A stretch of DNA of 64,000 nt from Myxococcales bacterium (GCA_016792845.1 JAEUKH010000049.1:1-64000); one strand, 5' to 3'; counted from the first letter of the stretch, positions 10,160-19,997 are shown. The notes: generated from the letters alone by a model not told the origin. Numbers and translations are program-made.

Positions 10160-11872
10160 TTATTGGCTGAGCGTCGCTTCGGCTTGCGCGAGGGTGTCGG
10201 GGCGGGGCGGCGCGCGTCGCACCATCGCGGCCAGGGCCTCGCCCACGGGGCCGCCGCGGGCCGCGTCGAGGGCGAGGGGGGCGGTCGCTTGGAAGAGCAT
10301 CCGTACGGTGACCCGCGCGGGTCGCCACCCGGGGGTCTGCACCGCCACGCTGACGCGGTCGCGGCCCGCGACGAACGAGTCGTCGGAGACGCCGACCGGA
10401 GCGCACCGCGCGGCGTTCGGGTGGTCGGCGCGCCAGCCTCGGGGCAAGAGTCGATTGTCTTTGAGGTATTGGGTGGCGGCGAAGAGGGCGTGGGTGGGGC
10501 GGCCCTGGGCGTCGCCCATCACGCTCTCGTACACGACAATTTCGTCTTCACGGGTGAGCCGGTCGAGGTGCGGTCGGGGCGCTTCGGATTCGAGGCTCTG
10601 GCCCGTTCGGCTCACCCAGCGGCCGTCGGCGTCGACGGCGCCCGAGACGAAGCGCAGCGCCCCTTCGGCGTCGCGCACGCTCACTTCGAGCCAGGCCCTG
10701 CGTGAGGGGTATCCGCTCGGGAGGCGATGCCCCGTGAGGTTCTCGATGTTGACCTCGAAGTGCAGCGCGGCGCCGTCGTGTCGAAGGTTGGCGAGGCTCA
10801 CCCGGGCCGCCGAGGCCAGAAGGGCCCGCGAGGCTCCCGCGCCCGCATGCAGCTCGTCGGGGCTCGCGACGGCGCCGCTCCACGCGTGTTCGGCGCCCAA
10901 GAGATCGAGCATGAAGGCGTTGGCGCCCGCGAAGGTGTGTTGGGCGATGGGGCGCGGCCCGAGGGTGCGCGGTCGGTTCGAGAGCACCGTCTCGATGGCC
11001 CGCCCTTCGGCGTCGCGGCTCGGCATGTGGCACGCGACGCAGCGCTGCCGCCCTGGGCCTTCGCCGTCTTCGTTGTTGAAGTCTGAGTTCTGCCACTCAA
11101 GGTAGGTGGCCTGTTCGACAAATTCGGGCCCCTCGGGCGCGCCGCGGGGGTCGAGGGCGCGGGTGATGACGGTGTGACAGCTCGCGCAGGCCGCCGACTG
11201 GCCGAGGTGCGGCGAGACCTCGGTGCGGTACGGCATCATGGCCATGCCGTGAAGCTCGGTGGGGTCGGCGTGGGGCCCGTAGAGCGTGGGCTCGGGGCTC
11301 AGCACGAAGCCGCCGGTGAAGCGCTCGGGGCTGCGCTGCCCCTCGGGGCTCAGCTGATGGCAGACGCTGCACGTCACGCCCTCGCGGCCGAGCTCGACGT
11401 GGGCCTCGCGGCTCTGGGTCACGGCTTCGAAGGTGAGCGGGCGCTGCATCGCCGCGGCGGCCTCGGAGCCGCCGGGCAAGTGGCACCGGGTGCACACCGC
11501 GTCGATGGTGCCGTGGGCGCTCGGGTGGGCTTCGCGTTCGCGCTCAAAGCGCGCGAGCCAGTACGGGTCGCGGGCCGCCATGGCCATCATCGAGCCGCGC
11601 CAGAGGTGGCCCGGGCTCACGTCGCGCCCCGCGCGGTCAGAGAGCACCGAGGCCGTGCCCGTGTGGCAGGTCTGGCACTGCGATTGGCTCACGAAGCGAC
11701 CCGCGTTCACCGCGCGTTGCGGCGGCAGCCCCGACTGCGGCGTCGCCGACGGGGGCGCGTCTGCGCAGCCCACGAGGGCGGCGAGGGCGGCAAAAATCTG
11801 CGCGTGTTTGCGCAAGGCGTGCGCCCGCCGAGGCGCTGAGGGGTCGAGAGAATGGGCGAGGGCGCGACGCAT
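10160..11872 (-). CDS. Pentaheme cytochrome c lipoprotein
   Basis: Electron-transfer protein of 570 residues, exported and probably lipid-anchored: the N terminus has FAALAALVGC with the lipobox Cys at about residue 36. Five c-type heme motifs are present: CQTCH (66-70), CTRCH (127-131), CSVCH (168-172), CASCH (229-233) and CVACH (278-282). These fit the cytochrome c-554/multiheme family. The C-terminal half (about 330-560) lacks heme sites and looks like a beta-sandwich (NIENLTGHRLPSGYPSRRAW). No quinol oxidase, nitrite reductase or porin gene is adjacent, so the redox partner is unknown. The ATG at 11872 gives an Arg/His-rich leader before the signal. Confidence 0.88.
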   Translation of the reverse strand: MRRALAHSLDPSAPRRAHALRKHAQIFAALAALVGCADAPPSATPQSGLPPQRAVNAGRFVSQSQCQTCHTGTASVLSDRAGRDVSPGHLWRGSMMAMAARDPYWLARFEREREAHPSAHGTIDAVCTRCHLPGGSEAAAAMQRPLTFEAVTQSREAHVELGREGVTCSVCHQLSPEGQRSPERFTGGFVLSPEPTLYGPHADPTELHGMAMMPYRTEVSPHLGQSAACASCHTVITRALDPRGAPEGPEFVEQATYLEWQNSDFNNEDGEGPGRQRCVACHMPSRDAEGRAIETVLSNRPRTLGPRPIAQHTFAGANAFMLDLLGAEHAWSGAVASPDELHAGAGASRALLASAARVSLANLRHDGAALHFEVNIENLTGHRLPSGYPSRRAWLEVSVRDAEGALRFVSGAVDADGRWVSRTGQSLESEAPRPHLDRLTREDEIVVYESVMGDAQGRPTHALFAATQYLKDNRLLPRGWRADHPNAARCAPVGVSDDSFVAGRDRVSVAVQTPGWRPARVTVRMLFQATAPLALDAARGGPVGEALAAMVRRAPPRPDTLAQAEATLSQ

Positions 11873-11951
11873 GGGCGGCCGCTTTGCAAGGGCGTCGCCA
11901 AGGGCGCCGGGGTTGACGCGGGCGCGGGGTCGTCCCTACGGTGCGGCTTCG

Positions 11952-12251
11952 ATGGCAGCGATGACCCCCGAGCGACGCGAGAAGCTCGAAGATCGGTTGA
12001 AGTGGCTCGATGACGCGCTCGCGAAGCTCCAGGTCGACTTTCGCAACGCCCCGCGGATGCTCTGGCTGGCCCTCTTGGCGGTACCCGCGTGGTTCGTCAA
12101 CTGGATGGTGTCAGCCCTGGTGCTCTTCTCTGCCGTGATGCTCTGGGGTGTGCAACTCTACGTCGCGTGGGTGCACATCAACGAGTATGAGACCGAGCGG
12201 CGCTTCATCCGTGAAGAGCTCGGCGAGGTGGCGCGCGACCTCTCGACCTGA
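11952..12251 (+). CDS. Small membrane protein of unknown function
   Basis: Protein of 99 residues from the ATG at 11952 (a second ATG lies four codons later). The first 40 residues are charged and helical (RREKLEDRLKWLDDALAKL), then come two closely spaced hydrophobic segments (about 36-75) and a charged tail with ETERRFIREELGEV. Topology suggests a two-TM protein with cytosolic ends. It stands between the divergent cytochrome and the peroxidase gene; the 80-bp gap to the latter would allow co-transcription. No family recognised. Confidence 0.65.
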   Translation: MAAMTPERREKLEDRLKWLDDALAKLQVDFRNAPRMLWLALLAVPAWFVNWMVSALVLFSAVMLWGVQLYVAWVHINEYETERRFIREELGEVARDLST

Positions 12252-12331
12252 GCGCCGACGGTCTCTGCACGGCTGCACCTTCGGCCGCACACCACCGCGA
12301 CGACACCGCGCCCGCTCGGAGACCAACGCCC

Positions 12332-12814
12332 ATGACCTCGTTTTATGATTTCACCCTGAAGACCCTTGAGGGTCGCGACCTCGCGCTGGCCTCGCTTCGG
12401 GGCAAGGCCGTGCTGGTGGTCAATGTCGCGTCGCGCTGCGGGTACACCCCGCAGTACGAGGGGCTTGAGGCGCTCTCGAAGGCCCACAAAGACCTGGTGG
12501 TGCTCGGGGTGCCGGCCAACGAGTTCGGCGCGCAAGAGCCCGGCAGCGACGCTGAGATCAAGGCGTTCTGCGAGAGCCGGTACGGGGTCAGCTTTCTGAT
12601 GGCGTCGAAGCTGGTGGTCAAGGGCGACACCCAGCACCCGCTCTTCGCGTGGCTCACCGCGTCGGCCGCGCCACCCGGCGACATTCAGTGGAATTTCGAG
12701 AAGTTTCTCATCGACCGCGCCGGGCGCGTGGTGGGGCGCTTTCGCTCAGGGGTGACGCCGACGTCGGCTGAGCTGGGCGCGGCCATCGCCAAGGCCCTGG
12801 AGCCCGCGACGTGA
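12332..12814 (+). CDS. Glutathione peroxidase-like thiol peroxidase
   Basis: Reduces hydrogen peroxide and organic hydroperoxides in the cytoplasm. The 160-residue length and motifs fit the GPx/BsaA family: VNVASRCGYT with the peroxidatic Cys36, NEFGAQEPG with Gln68, and WNFEKFL with Trp120 and Asn121. It is a Cys enzyme, not a selenocysteine one. A second Cys at 80 in the KAFC..RYGVSF segment is where thioredoxin-dependent members carry the resolving Cys, so thioredoxin is the more likely reductant. The stop overlaps the GTG start of the aldehyde dehydrogenase gene (GTGA), suggesting joint expression against peroxide and reactive aldehydes. Confidence 0.93.
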   Translation: MTSFYDFTLKTLEGRDLALASLRGKAVLVVNVASRCGYTPQYEGLEALSKAHKDLVVLGVPANEFGAQEPGSDAEIKAFCESRYGVSFLMASKLVVKGDTQHPLFAWLTASAAPPGDIQWNFEKFLIDRAGRVVGRFRSGVTPTSAELGAAIAKALEPAT

Positions 12815-14286
12815 GCGCAGACAGCCCCGTACAGACCGGCGGTTCGCTCGGCGAGCGCGCCCGAAGCGACGACGACCGCGCGGCCATCGCGTCGGCGCAC
12901 AGCCTCCTCGCGCGGCAACGGGCGGCCTTCGGGCAGAACATGAACCCGAGCCTCGACGCGCGGCTCCATGACCTTGAGAAGCTGGCGACGCTGCTGCTCT
13001 CGAACCGCGAGGCCATCGCGTCGGCGATCTCGGCAGATTTCGGCAACCGCTCGCGGCACGAGAGCTTGTTGGCCGAGGTCTTCGTGACCCTCAAGGGGAT
13101 TCGCGAGACGCAGAAGGCCCTCGGCGGGTGGATGAAGCCCCGCGCGCGACGCCTCGAATGGCTCTTTCAGCCAGGGCGCGCCGAGATCATCCCCCAGCCC
13201 CTCGGCGTCATCGGCATCCTCTCTCCGTGGAACTACCCCGTTCAGCTCGCCCTCGCGCCCCTCACCGCGGCCCTCGCGGCGGGCAACCGCGCGATGCTCA
13301 AGCCGAGCGAGCTCACGCCGAAGACGTCGCTGTTGATGAAACAGCTTCTTTCGCAGGCGTTCTCTGAAGACAAGGTGGCCGTCATCGTGGGCGGCCCCTT
13401 GGTGGGCGAGGCCTTCGCGGGGCTCGACTTCGATCACCTGATCTTCACGGGTTCGACCCGCGTCGGGCGCCTGGTGATGCGAGCCGCGGCCGAGACGCTC
13501 ACGCCGGTCACCCTTGAGCTCGGCGGCAAATCGCCGGTGCTCATCCACGACGACGCGCCGCTCGAAGACACCGCGCTCCGGGTGATGACGGGCAAGCTCT
13601 TCAACGCCGGTCAGACCTGCATCGCGCCCGACTACGCGCTCGTTCCGCGCGGCCAACGCAACGCTTGGGCGGCGGCGTTTCGGAGCGCCGCGATGAAGCT
13701 CTACCCGCGCCTTGAGTCGAACCCCGACTACACCCACATCATCAACGACCGACAGCTCGCCCGACTCCGGGGCGCCCTCGACGAGGCGCGCGCGGGGGGC
13801 GCGACGGTGTACGAGGTCAACCCCGCGGGAGAGGCCCTGGCGCCGTCGTCGCGGGTGCTCGCGCCGCATGTGGTGGTCGACGCGCCCCTCGACGGCGCGC
13901 TCATGCAAGACGAGATCTTCGGCCCGATCTTGCCGGTGGTGCCTTACGACAGCTTCGACGACGCGCTCGGGTTCATTAACGCGCGCCCGCGGCCGCTGGC
14001 GCTGTATTCCTTCGGTCGCAGCGAGGCGCGGCACCAGCGGGTCTTGCGCGGCACCGTCGCGGGCGGCGTCACGGTGAACGAGACGCTCTTGCATGTGGGG
14101 GTCGACGACCTGCCCTTCGGCGGCGTCGGCCCGAGCGGCATGGGTCGGTATCACGGCCAGGCGGGCTTTGACGGCCTGTCGCAGCTCAAGCCCGTGTTTC
14201 ACCAGTACGCGCCGAACGCGACGGCGCTCTTGCGTCCGCCCTTCGGCCGCGCGCTCGAAGGCCTGCTCAAGGTGCTCCTTCGCTGA
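12811..14286 (+). CDS. Coniferyl-aldehyde-dehydrogenase-like NAD(P)-dependent aldehyde dehydrogenase
   Basis: Oxidises an aldehyde to the acid with NAD(P)+ in the cytoplasm. The 491-residue protein has the ALDH landmarks SPWNYP with Asn141, FTGSTRVG, the general base Glu236 in LELGGKSP and the catalytic Cys270 in NAGQTC. The compact C terminus (LPFGGVGPSGMGRYHG) and overall pattern are closest to class-3/coniferyl aldehyde dehydrogenases. It starts with GTG at 12811 inside the stop of the peroxidase gene, so translation is coupled. No encapsulation-type extension is seen, so it is unlikely to be the signature enzyme of the microcompartment whose shell genes occur elsewhere in the window. Substrate not determined. 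Confidence 0.9.
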   Translation: MSADSPVQTGGSLGERARSDDDRAAIASAHSLLARQRAAFGQNMNPSLDARLHDLEKLATLLLSNREAIASAISADFGNRSRHESLLAEVFVTLKGIRETQKALGGWMKPRARRLEWLFQPGRAEIIPQPLGVIGILSPWNYPVQLALAPLTAALAAGNRAMLKPSELTPKTSLLMKQLLSQAFSEDKVAVIVGGPLVGEAFAGLDFDHLIFTGSTRVGRLVMRAAAETLTPVTLELGGKSPVLIHDDAPLEDTALRVMTGKLFNAGQTCIAPDYALVPRGQRNAWAAAFRSAAMKLYPRLESNPDYTHIINDRQLARLRGALDEARAGGATVYEVNPAGEALAPSSRVLAPHVVVDAPLDGALMQDEIFGPILPVVPYDSFDDALGFINARPRPLALYSFGRSEARHQRVLRGTVAGGVTVNETLLHVGVDDLPFGGVGPSGMGRYHGQAGFDGLSQLKPVFHQYAPNATALLRPPFGRALEGLLKVLLR

Positions 14287-14364
14287 CGACAGATCCGCGG
14301 CACGGCTGAGGGCAGGCGTCGCGCTCCTTCGGAGGCGTCACCGAACGAGCGCGAACCGCCGCGC

Positions 14365-16026
14365 TCAGGGCGTCGCGGCGGGCGCGGGCGCAGCCGAGGG
14401 CGCGGGCGCAGCCGAGGGCGTCGTCGGAATCGGCCGAAAGCGCGTGCGCAGCTCGAAATTCGCGCGGTTGCCGCCGCCGCCGTCGCGCACGTAGACGTAG
14501 TAATACCCCGGCTCGACGAGCCTCCCGACGGTCTCGCGCGGGGCCGTGCCGCGCGACGAACTCAGCACCTCGGCGCGGTGGTCGCGGAGCTCGAGGTCGA
14601 GGTCGCTGCGGTCGCGTCGCGAGCCCATGCCGCTGATGTTCAGCTCGACAAAGAGCCAGCCTCGCTCGGTCGCATGCACGCGGTACATGCGCACGGCGTC
14701 GAAGCCGTTCTCGGCCCGCGCGGGGCCGCCGCTCGGCGCGGGGTTGGTGAGCCCGTCGATCTTGCCCGTCGTCACGCCCGGGGCCGCGAGGTTGGTGGGC
14801 CAGTCGTCGGCGTCTTGGGTCGGCACCAGGGTCGCAGGCTCGCCCGTCGCGTCGAGCATCGCCAGGAGCGCCGCCCGGGCCACGAGCGGCTGAGCGCCCC
14901 CCGCCGCGGGCTCCGAAATGCGTCGCAGAAAGCTCCCGAGGCTCGGAAAGGCCGCCGGGTCGTTGCGGTCGGCCATCATCGCGCGGAGCACCGCCTCGGG
15001 CCCGAGCGCGATGCCGTCGTGGTCGGTGTCGGGCTGCCCCTCGACGCCGTCTGAGAGATCCCAGAGCACGTTGGCGACGCTGTCTTCGCTGCCGATGCCG
15101 CGCGGAGGCCGCCCGCGGCCCTCAAGGTCGTGGTTGACCCGCAGCGAACCCTGCGGCTCTCGGCCGATGGTGTCTTGGTAGTCGGGCGCGCCGCGCACCG
15201 CGGCTGAGAACCACGTCGCGCGACCCTCCTCCCACGCGAGGCCGGGGTCGACGAGGTAGCCCGACGGGTGGCTCCCGCCGGTGCTCGAATTGCTTGAGAG
15301 CATGTCCATCACGAAGTGGCCGACCTCGTGGAGGATGATGCCCTCGTCGTGCTCGTCGCAGTCGTCTTCGGTGGTGCGGTTGCGCCGACCGCCGAGGAGC
15401 TCGAGCACATACCGCCCCGAGCCGGCGGGGCGCTCGCCGCGGTAGAAGCTCCACTCGGTGGTCACGCCGCGGCCCCAGTAGACCGACAGCGGCGGCAAGG
15501 TGACGCCGCTCCAGCGATGGGCCGCGTCGAGCCCGCGAAGCACGGTGTCGAGGATGTGAAACGCGCCCGCCACGCCCGCGGGGTCGTCGGGCAAGCGAAC
15601 ATCGAGGGCGCCTCCTGCGGGGGGCACCGTCGGCACGCGGAAGCTGTGCGGCGTGACCCCGTCGGCGTCGCCGGTGACCGAGAGCTGCACGGTCTGATCG
15701 GCGAGCCGCGCCACCACCTCGATGGCCGCCCGCGACGGCGCCGTGAGCACATAACGGCCTTCGGCGTCGGTGCGGCTCTGACCGAGCGAGACGCCCGCAG
15801 GGCCCACCGCGCGGAGCTCGACAAAGCGCGCAGGGCGCGGCGTCACCGCGAGCGAGGCGCCGTGCGGCGTGGGCGAGCGTGACTCGTAGGTGATCTGGCC
15901 GCTCCAGGTCACGGGGGGCCCGAGGTCGAGCCGCGCCTCGGCGGGGGCTGCGACGGTGGGGCGAGGGGTTGCCGCAGACGAACAAGCCGCAAGGCTCAGG
16001 GCCCCGAGGGCGACGAATCGACGCAT
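14365..16026 (-). CDS. Zinc metalloprotease-like lipoprotein
   Basis: Secreted lipoprotein of 553 residues: signal ending in SLAAC with the lipid Cys15. A carboxypeptidase-regulatory-like domain (about 40-145) precedes a metalloprotease-type region with HEVGHF (His233, Glu234, His237) and a downstream EEGRATWF segment near 265 that could supply a third ligand. About 430-530 resembles a bacterial pre-peptidase C-terminal beta domain (WLFVELNISG...YYYVYVRDGG). The tail is a short Ala/Pro repeat encoded by a tandem 18-bp repeat near 14.38-14.42 kb. Activity is likely but the substrate is unknown. It is divergent from smc across about 110 bp that must hold both promoters. Confidence 0.8.
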   Translation of the reverse strand: MRRFVALGALSLAACSSAATPRPTVAAPAEARLDLGPPVTWSGQITYESRSPTPHGASLAVTPRPARFVELRAVGPAGVSLGQSRTDAEGRYVLTAPSRAAIEVVARLADQTVQLSVTGDADGVTPHSFRVPTVPPAGGALDVRLPDDPAGVAGAFHILDTVLRGLDAAHRWSGVTLPPLSVYWGRGVTTEWSFYRGERPAGSGRYVLELLGGRRNRTTEDDCDEHDEGIILHEVGHFVMDMLSSNSSTGGSHPSGYLVDPGLAWEEGRATWFSAAVRGAPDYQDTIGREPQGSLRVNHDLEGRGRPPRGIGSEDSVANVLWDLSDGVEGQPDTDHDGIALGPEAVLRAMMADRNDPAAFPSLGSFLRRISEPAAGGAQPLVARAALLAMLDATGEPATLVPTQDADDWPTNLAAPGVTTGKIDGLTNPAPSGGPARAENGFDAVRMYRVHATERGWLFVELNISGMGSRRDRSDLDLELRDHRAEVLSSSRGTAPRETVGRLVEPGYYYVYVRDGGGGNRANFELRTRFRPIPTTPSAAPAPSAAPAPAATP

Positions 16027-16138
16027 CGTGGGCGCGAGGCTAGCACCCCTCGGGCCTCGGCCGCGCGGGTCTTCGGTGTGCCGCAGAGTGTGCAGCGGCG
16101 CGCGAGTGCGTGTACGGTGCCCCGGCGCGTCACCGGCT

Positions 16139-19100
16139 ATGAAGATTCGTAGGCTAGAGCTTCAGGGTTTCAAGAGCTTCGTCGATCGCTCGGTGCTCAC
16201 CTTCGACCACGACGTGACCGCGGTGGTCGGGCCCAACGGCTGCGGCAAGAGCAACACCGTCGACGCCATCCGGTGGTGCATGGGCGAGCAGAGCGCGCGC
16301 CACCTCCGCGGCCGGAGCATGGAAGATGTGATCTTCAACGGCTCTGACTCGCGCCCCGCGGCGCCCTTCGCCGAGGTCACGCTCACTTTCGACAACCGCG
16401 ACGGCCTCGCGCCCCCTGAGTTCGCGGCCTACGCAGAGATCGCGGTGACGCGTCGGCTCTCGCGCGACGGGAGCAGCGACTACGCCATCAACAAGACCCC
16501 CGTCCGCTTGATGGACGTGACCAACCTCTTCCTCGGCACCGGCGCGGGCACGAAGGCGTATTCGATCGTCGAGCAGGGCCGGGTCGGGCTCATCGTCACC
16601 TCGAAGCCCGAAGACCGCCGCGCGCTCTTCGAAGAGGCCGCGGGCATCACCCGCTTCAAAGCCCGCAAGAAGCTCGCTGAGAAGAAGATCGAGCTGACCC
16701 GGCAGAACCTCTTGCGGGTGAGCGACATCCTCGCCGAAATCGAGAAGGGCCTGGTCTCGCTCAAGCGGCAGGCGCAGAAGGCCGAGCGCTACAAGCAGCT
16801 CCGCGGCGAGCAGCGGGCCCTCGACCTCTACATCGCCTCGCATCGGTACCTCGAGCTCGCCAAGGTCGGCGCCGAAACCCGAACCCAGCTCGAACACGCC
16901 CTCGCGAGGCTCGAAGGCGTCGAGGCCGCCCTCGTGCACGTCGAGGCCGACGGAGAGACCCAACGGCGCGCCCTCTTCGCCCTCGAGAGCGCCCTCGAAC
17001 AAGCGCAGAACCTCGCCTTCGCCGCCGACAATGAGGCCCGACGGCTCGAAGCCGAGCTGCAACGCACCCGCGACCAGCTCGTCAACGCCCGCCGCCGCCT
17101 CACCGACGCAGGGCGCGAGCTGGCCGAAGTCAACGCCTCGGCGACCACCCTCCTCGGCGAGCGCGACGCCCTCATCGCAGAGCTCGAGCGCGTCGCCAAC
17201 GAAGAGGCCGAAGAGATCGAGCGCCTCGCGATCGCCGAAGACAGATTGCGCGAAGTACGCGAAAACCTTCAAGAAATGGAGGGCGAACTCCGCGCTCACC
17301 GCGAGGCCTCGCTCAGCGCCGAGAAGGCCCTCGCGACCGCCGAGGCGACCCGGGTGGGCGTCGGGCGGCGGCTCCGAGAGCTCGACGAGCGCACCGCCCG
17401 GGCGCGCACCGAGTCGCGGAGCATCGAGCGTCGGCTCGCCGAGATTCAGGTCGAGCGCGGCAGCGCCCAGGGGCAGCTCGAACGGCTCCGGGCCGAGCGC
17501 GACGCCCTTCAGGCGCGGCGCCATGTGCTTGAGGCCGAGCAGGGGCCGATGCGCGAGGCCCTGAGCCGTACCGACCAGAGTCTCGGAGAGACGCGGCGCG
17601 AGCGAGAGCGTCACGCGGCGCGGCTCCAGGCCTTGCGCGAGGTGGCGCGGCGGCACGAGGGGGTGGGGCAAGGCGTGCGGGCGCTCCTCGACGGGCGCGA
17701 CCCTGCGGTGAAGGGCCTCGTGGCCGACCGGCTCGCGGTGGCCGACACCTGGGCACGCCCCGTCGCGGCGGTGCTCGCCGACCGCTGGCAAGACGTGCTG
17801 GTGGGCGACCTCGACGCGGGCGTTCGCTTGCTTGAGAAGCTCCGGGCCGACAAGCGGGGCCGCGCCACGGTGGTGGCTGCCGTGCAGGCGGGCGAGGCGA
17901 CGGCGCTGGCGCGGGCTGAGGCTCCGCCGCCCGAGGGCGAAGGGGTGGTGGGCTTGCTCTACGAGCTCGCCGGAGGTGACGCGAGCATCGACCCCTTCTT
18001 CGCCGAGAGCCTGGCCGCGGTGGTCTTGGTCGAGACCTTGAGCGACGCGGTGCGATGCTGGCGGGCGCAAGGCGAGGGGGGGCGGTGGCGCTTCGTGACC
18101 CGCGCGGGCGAGGTGGTCGACCCCTCGGGGCGCATCACCGGCGGAGTGCCCGAGGCCGCGGGCGCGGGGCTCCTCGCGACGCAGGCTGAGATCCGTGCGC
18201 TGGAGCCGCGGGTCGAGGCCCTCGACGAGCGGGTGGCGGCCCTCAGCGACGAGCTGGTGATGTGGCGCGAGCGGGTGAAATCCGCGGCCGACGAGCTCGA
18301 GAGCCTCAAGGCCGACCTGCACGCCCAAGAGCTCGCGCTGGTGACCGTCGAGCGCGACGCCAAGGCCCAAGAGGCCGAGGTCGCCCAAGGGACGCTGCGG
18401 CTCCAAGGGCTCTCGCGCGAGCTCGAAGAGGCCACCCGCAAGGTCGAAGAGGCGATGGTCGAAGACGAGGGGCTCGACCGCGCGATCACCGAGGCCCGCA
18501 CCAAGCGTGACCGCGCCCGCGAAGGCATGATGGCCGGCGAGGCCGAAGGCCAGGCGTGGAAGGCCGAGGTCGACCGCGCCACCAGCCGCGTGACCGACGC
18601 CAAGGTGGTGGCGGCCCGGGCCCGAGAGCGCGCCACGGCGGCCCGCAACGCCGTGCACCGGCTAGAGCGCAGCGTCGAGGAGCTCAAGGTCCGCGGCGAC
18701 CGCCTCGAAGCCGAGCTCGCCGAGCTCAGCGGGCGCGAGACCCAAAGCGCCGCGCGAGAAGACACCCTCCGCGCCCAGCTCGGCGAGGCCGTCGCGGCGG
18801 CCCAAGAGCGTCAACAGACCGTCGCCGAGCGGCGCGTGGGCTTCGAGGGGTTGCGCAACGGCGTGGCCGAGATCGATGCGCAATTGCGCACCATCCGTGG
18901 GCAAAAAGAGCAGCTCGGCAAGCACGTCAGCCAGCTCGAAATGAAGGCCCGCGAAGAGGCCCTCGCGATGGAGCACCTCGTGGCCACGGTGGCCGACCGG
19001 TATCAGCTCGCCTTGCCGAGCGTGGTGCCCGAGCACCAAGACGCCGCCCCGCCGGGGCCCGAAGAGCGCGCGCGGCAAGAGGAGCTCGCCCGCACCATCG

Positions 19101-19732
19101 AGCGCCTCGGCGAGGTCAACCTCGGGGCCATCGACGAGTACGCCGAGCAAGAGCGACGGCGGAGCTTCTTCGCAGGGCAGAAGGCCGACATCGAGCGCGG
19201 CCTCGAACAGCTTGAGGCCGCCATCGCGCAGATGAACCGCGAGTCGCGGCGGCGCTTTCGCGAGACCTTCGACGCGGTGAACGAGCACTTTCAGGCGCTC
19301 TTTCCGCGCTTGTTTCGGGGCGGCAAGGGCATGTTGCAGCTCACCGGCGCCGACGACCTCCTCGAAGCGGGCGTCGAGATCATCGCGCAGCCGCCGGGCA
19401 AGAAGCTCGTCAACCTAGAGGCCATGTCGGGCGGCGAGAAGACCATGACCGCGGTGACGCTGCTCTTCGCGCTCTTCATGTTCAAGCCCTCGCCGTTCTG
19501 CCTCCTCGACGAGGTCGAGGCCGCTCTCGACGAGGCCAACGTCATCCGCCTGGTCGACCTCGTGCGCGAGCTCACCGACCGCTCGCAGTTCATCATGATC
19601 ACGCACAACAAGCGCACCATGGCGATGGCCGATGTGATGTACGGCGTCACGATGCAAGAGCCCGGGGTGTCGAAGCTCGTAAGCGTCAAGGTTCACCGCG
19701 ACGCGCCGAGCGAGCGCACCGCGGTGGCCTAG
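16139..19732 (+). CDS. smc: Chromosome segregation ATPase SMC
   Basis: Structural maintenance of chromosomes protein, 1,197 residues, the usual length. It forms a ring-shaped dimer that compacts and separates chromosomes with ScpA/ScpB. Visible features are the Walker A GPNGCGKSN at 31-39, long Arg/Glu/Ala-rich coiled coils (about 170-500 and 680-1010), the hinge at about 505-670, the ABC signature MSGGEKT near 1095 and the Walker B CLLDEVEAALDEAN near 1120. The ATG at 16139 places KIRRLELQGFKSF at the N terminus exactly as in the family; the upstream extension of the frame is not homologous. scpA and scpB are not in the window. Confidence 0.97.
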   Translation: MKIRRLELQGFKSFVDRSVLTFDHDVTAVVGPNGCGKSNTVDAIRWCMGEQSARHLRGRSMEDVIFNGSDSRPAAPFAEVTLTFDNRDGLAPPEFAAYAEIAVTRRLSRDGSSDYAINKTPVRLMDVTNLFLGTGAGTKAYSIVEQGRVGLIVTSKPEDRRALFEEAAGITRFKARKKLAEKKIELTRQNLLRVSDILAEIEKGLVSLKRQAQKAERYKQLRGEQRALDLYIASHRYLELAKVGAETRTQLEHALARLEGVEAALVHVEADGETQRRALFALESALEQAQNLAFAADNEARRLEAELQRTRDQLVNARRRLTDAGRELAEVNASATTLLGERDALIAELERVANEEAEEIERLAIAEDRLREVRENLQEMEGELRAHREASLSAEKALATAEATRVGVGRRLRELDERTARARTESRSIERRLAEIQVERGSAQGQLERLRAERDALQARRHVLEAEQGPMREALSRTDQSLGETRRERERHAARLQALREVARRHEGVGQGVRALLDGRDPAVKGLVADRLAVADTWARPVAAVLADRWQDVLVGDLDAGVRLLEKLRADKRGRATVVAAVQAGEATALARAEAPPPEGEGVVGLLYELAGGDASIDPFFAESLAAVVLVETLSDAVRCWRAQGEGGRWRFVTRAGEVVDPSGRITGGVPEAAGAGLLATQAEIRALEPRVEALDERVAALSDELVMWRERVKSAADELESLKADLHAQELALVTVERDAKAQEAEVAQGTLRLQGLSRELEEATRKVEEAMVEDEGLDRAITEARTKRDRAREGMMAGEAEGQAWKAEVDRATSRVTDAKVVAARARERATAARNAVHRLERSVEELKVRGDRLEAELAELSGRETQSAAREDTLRAQLGEAVAAAQERQQTVAERRVGFEGLRNGVAEIDAQLRTIRGQKEQLGKHVSQLEMKAREEALAMEHLVATVADRYQLALPSVVPEHQDAAPPGPEERARQEELARTIERLGEVNLGAIDEYAEQERRRSFFAGQKADIERGLEQLEAAIAQMNRESRRRFRETFDAVNEHFQALFPRLFRGGKGMLQLTGADDLLEAGVEIIAQPPGKKLVNLEAMSGGEKTMTAVTLLFALFMFKPSPFCLLDEVEAALDEANVIRLVDLVRELTDRSQFIMITHNKRTMAMADVMYGVTMQEPGVSKLVSVKVHRDAPSERTAVA

Positions 19733-19766
19733 AGACGCGATCTCGTCATCGGGCCGAGCCGTGCAA

Positions 19767-19782
19767 CGAGACGCAAGTCTCG
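19767..19782. terminator. Small hairpin downstream of smc
   Basis: Perfect stem CGAGAC-GCAA-GTCTCG (6 bp, 4-base loop) 34 bp after the smc stop. There is no run of T after it, so an intrinsic terminator is only one possibility. The rest of the 265-bp gap before the decayed toxin gene shows nothing else. Confidence 0.35.
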
Positions 19783-19997
19783 CAGGGCGGCCTTCGGGGT
19801 GCACGCGGCGGGTTGGCTGCGGAGGGTGCCGCGGCGGCGTGTCGGCAGTCACGCGCGACGCGGGCTGCCTCGTGACCCTCTCTGTGAGCGCCTCGGTCGC
19901 CCGCACGGTTCAGTAAACGCCGCGGGGGAGGTGTCTTCCCGATCATTGGCACGGAGGCTGAGCGGCGACGCCTTCGTCGACAACTTCGGGCCCTCGG

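Noticed and set aside
12811-14286. Signature aldehyde dehydrogenase of the microcompartment
   Set aside because: It belongs to the coniferyl-aldehyde type, lacks an encapsulation extension and is coupled to a peroxidase gene rather than shell genes.
16154-18658. 834-residue frame antisense to smc
   Set aside because: No protein-like pattern; arises from the GC-biased third codon positions of smc.
19767-19782. Strong intrinsic terminator for smc
   Set aside because: Stem is only 6 bp and no T-tract follows; kept only as a weak hairpin.
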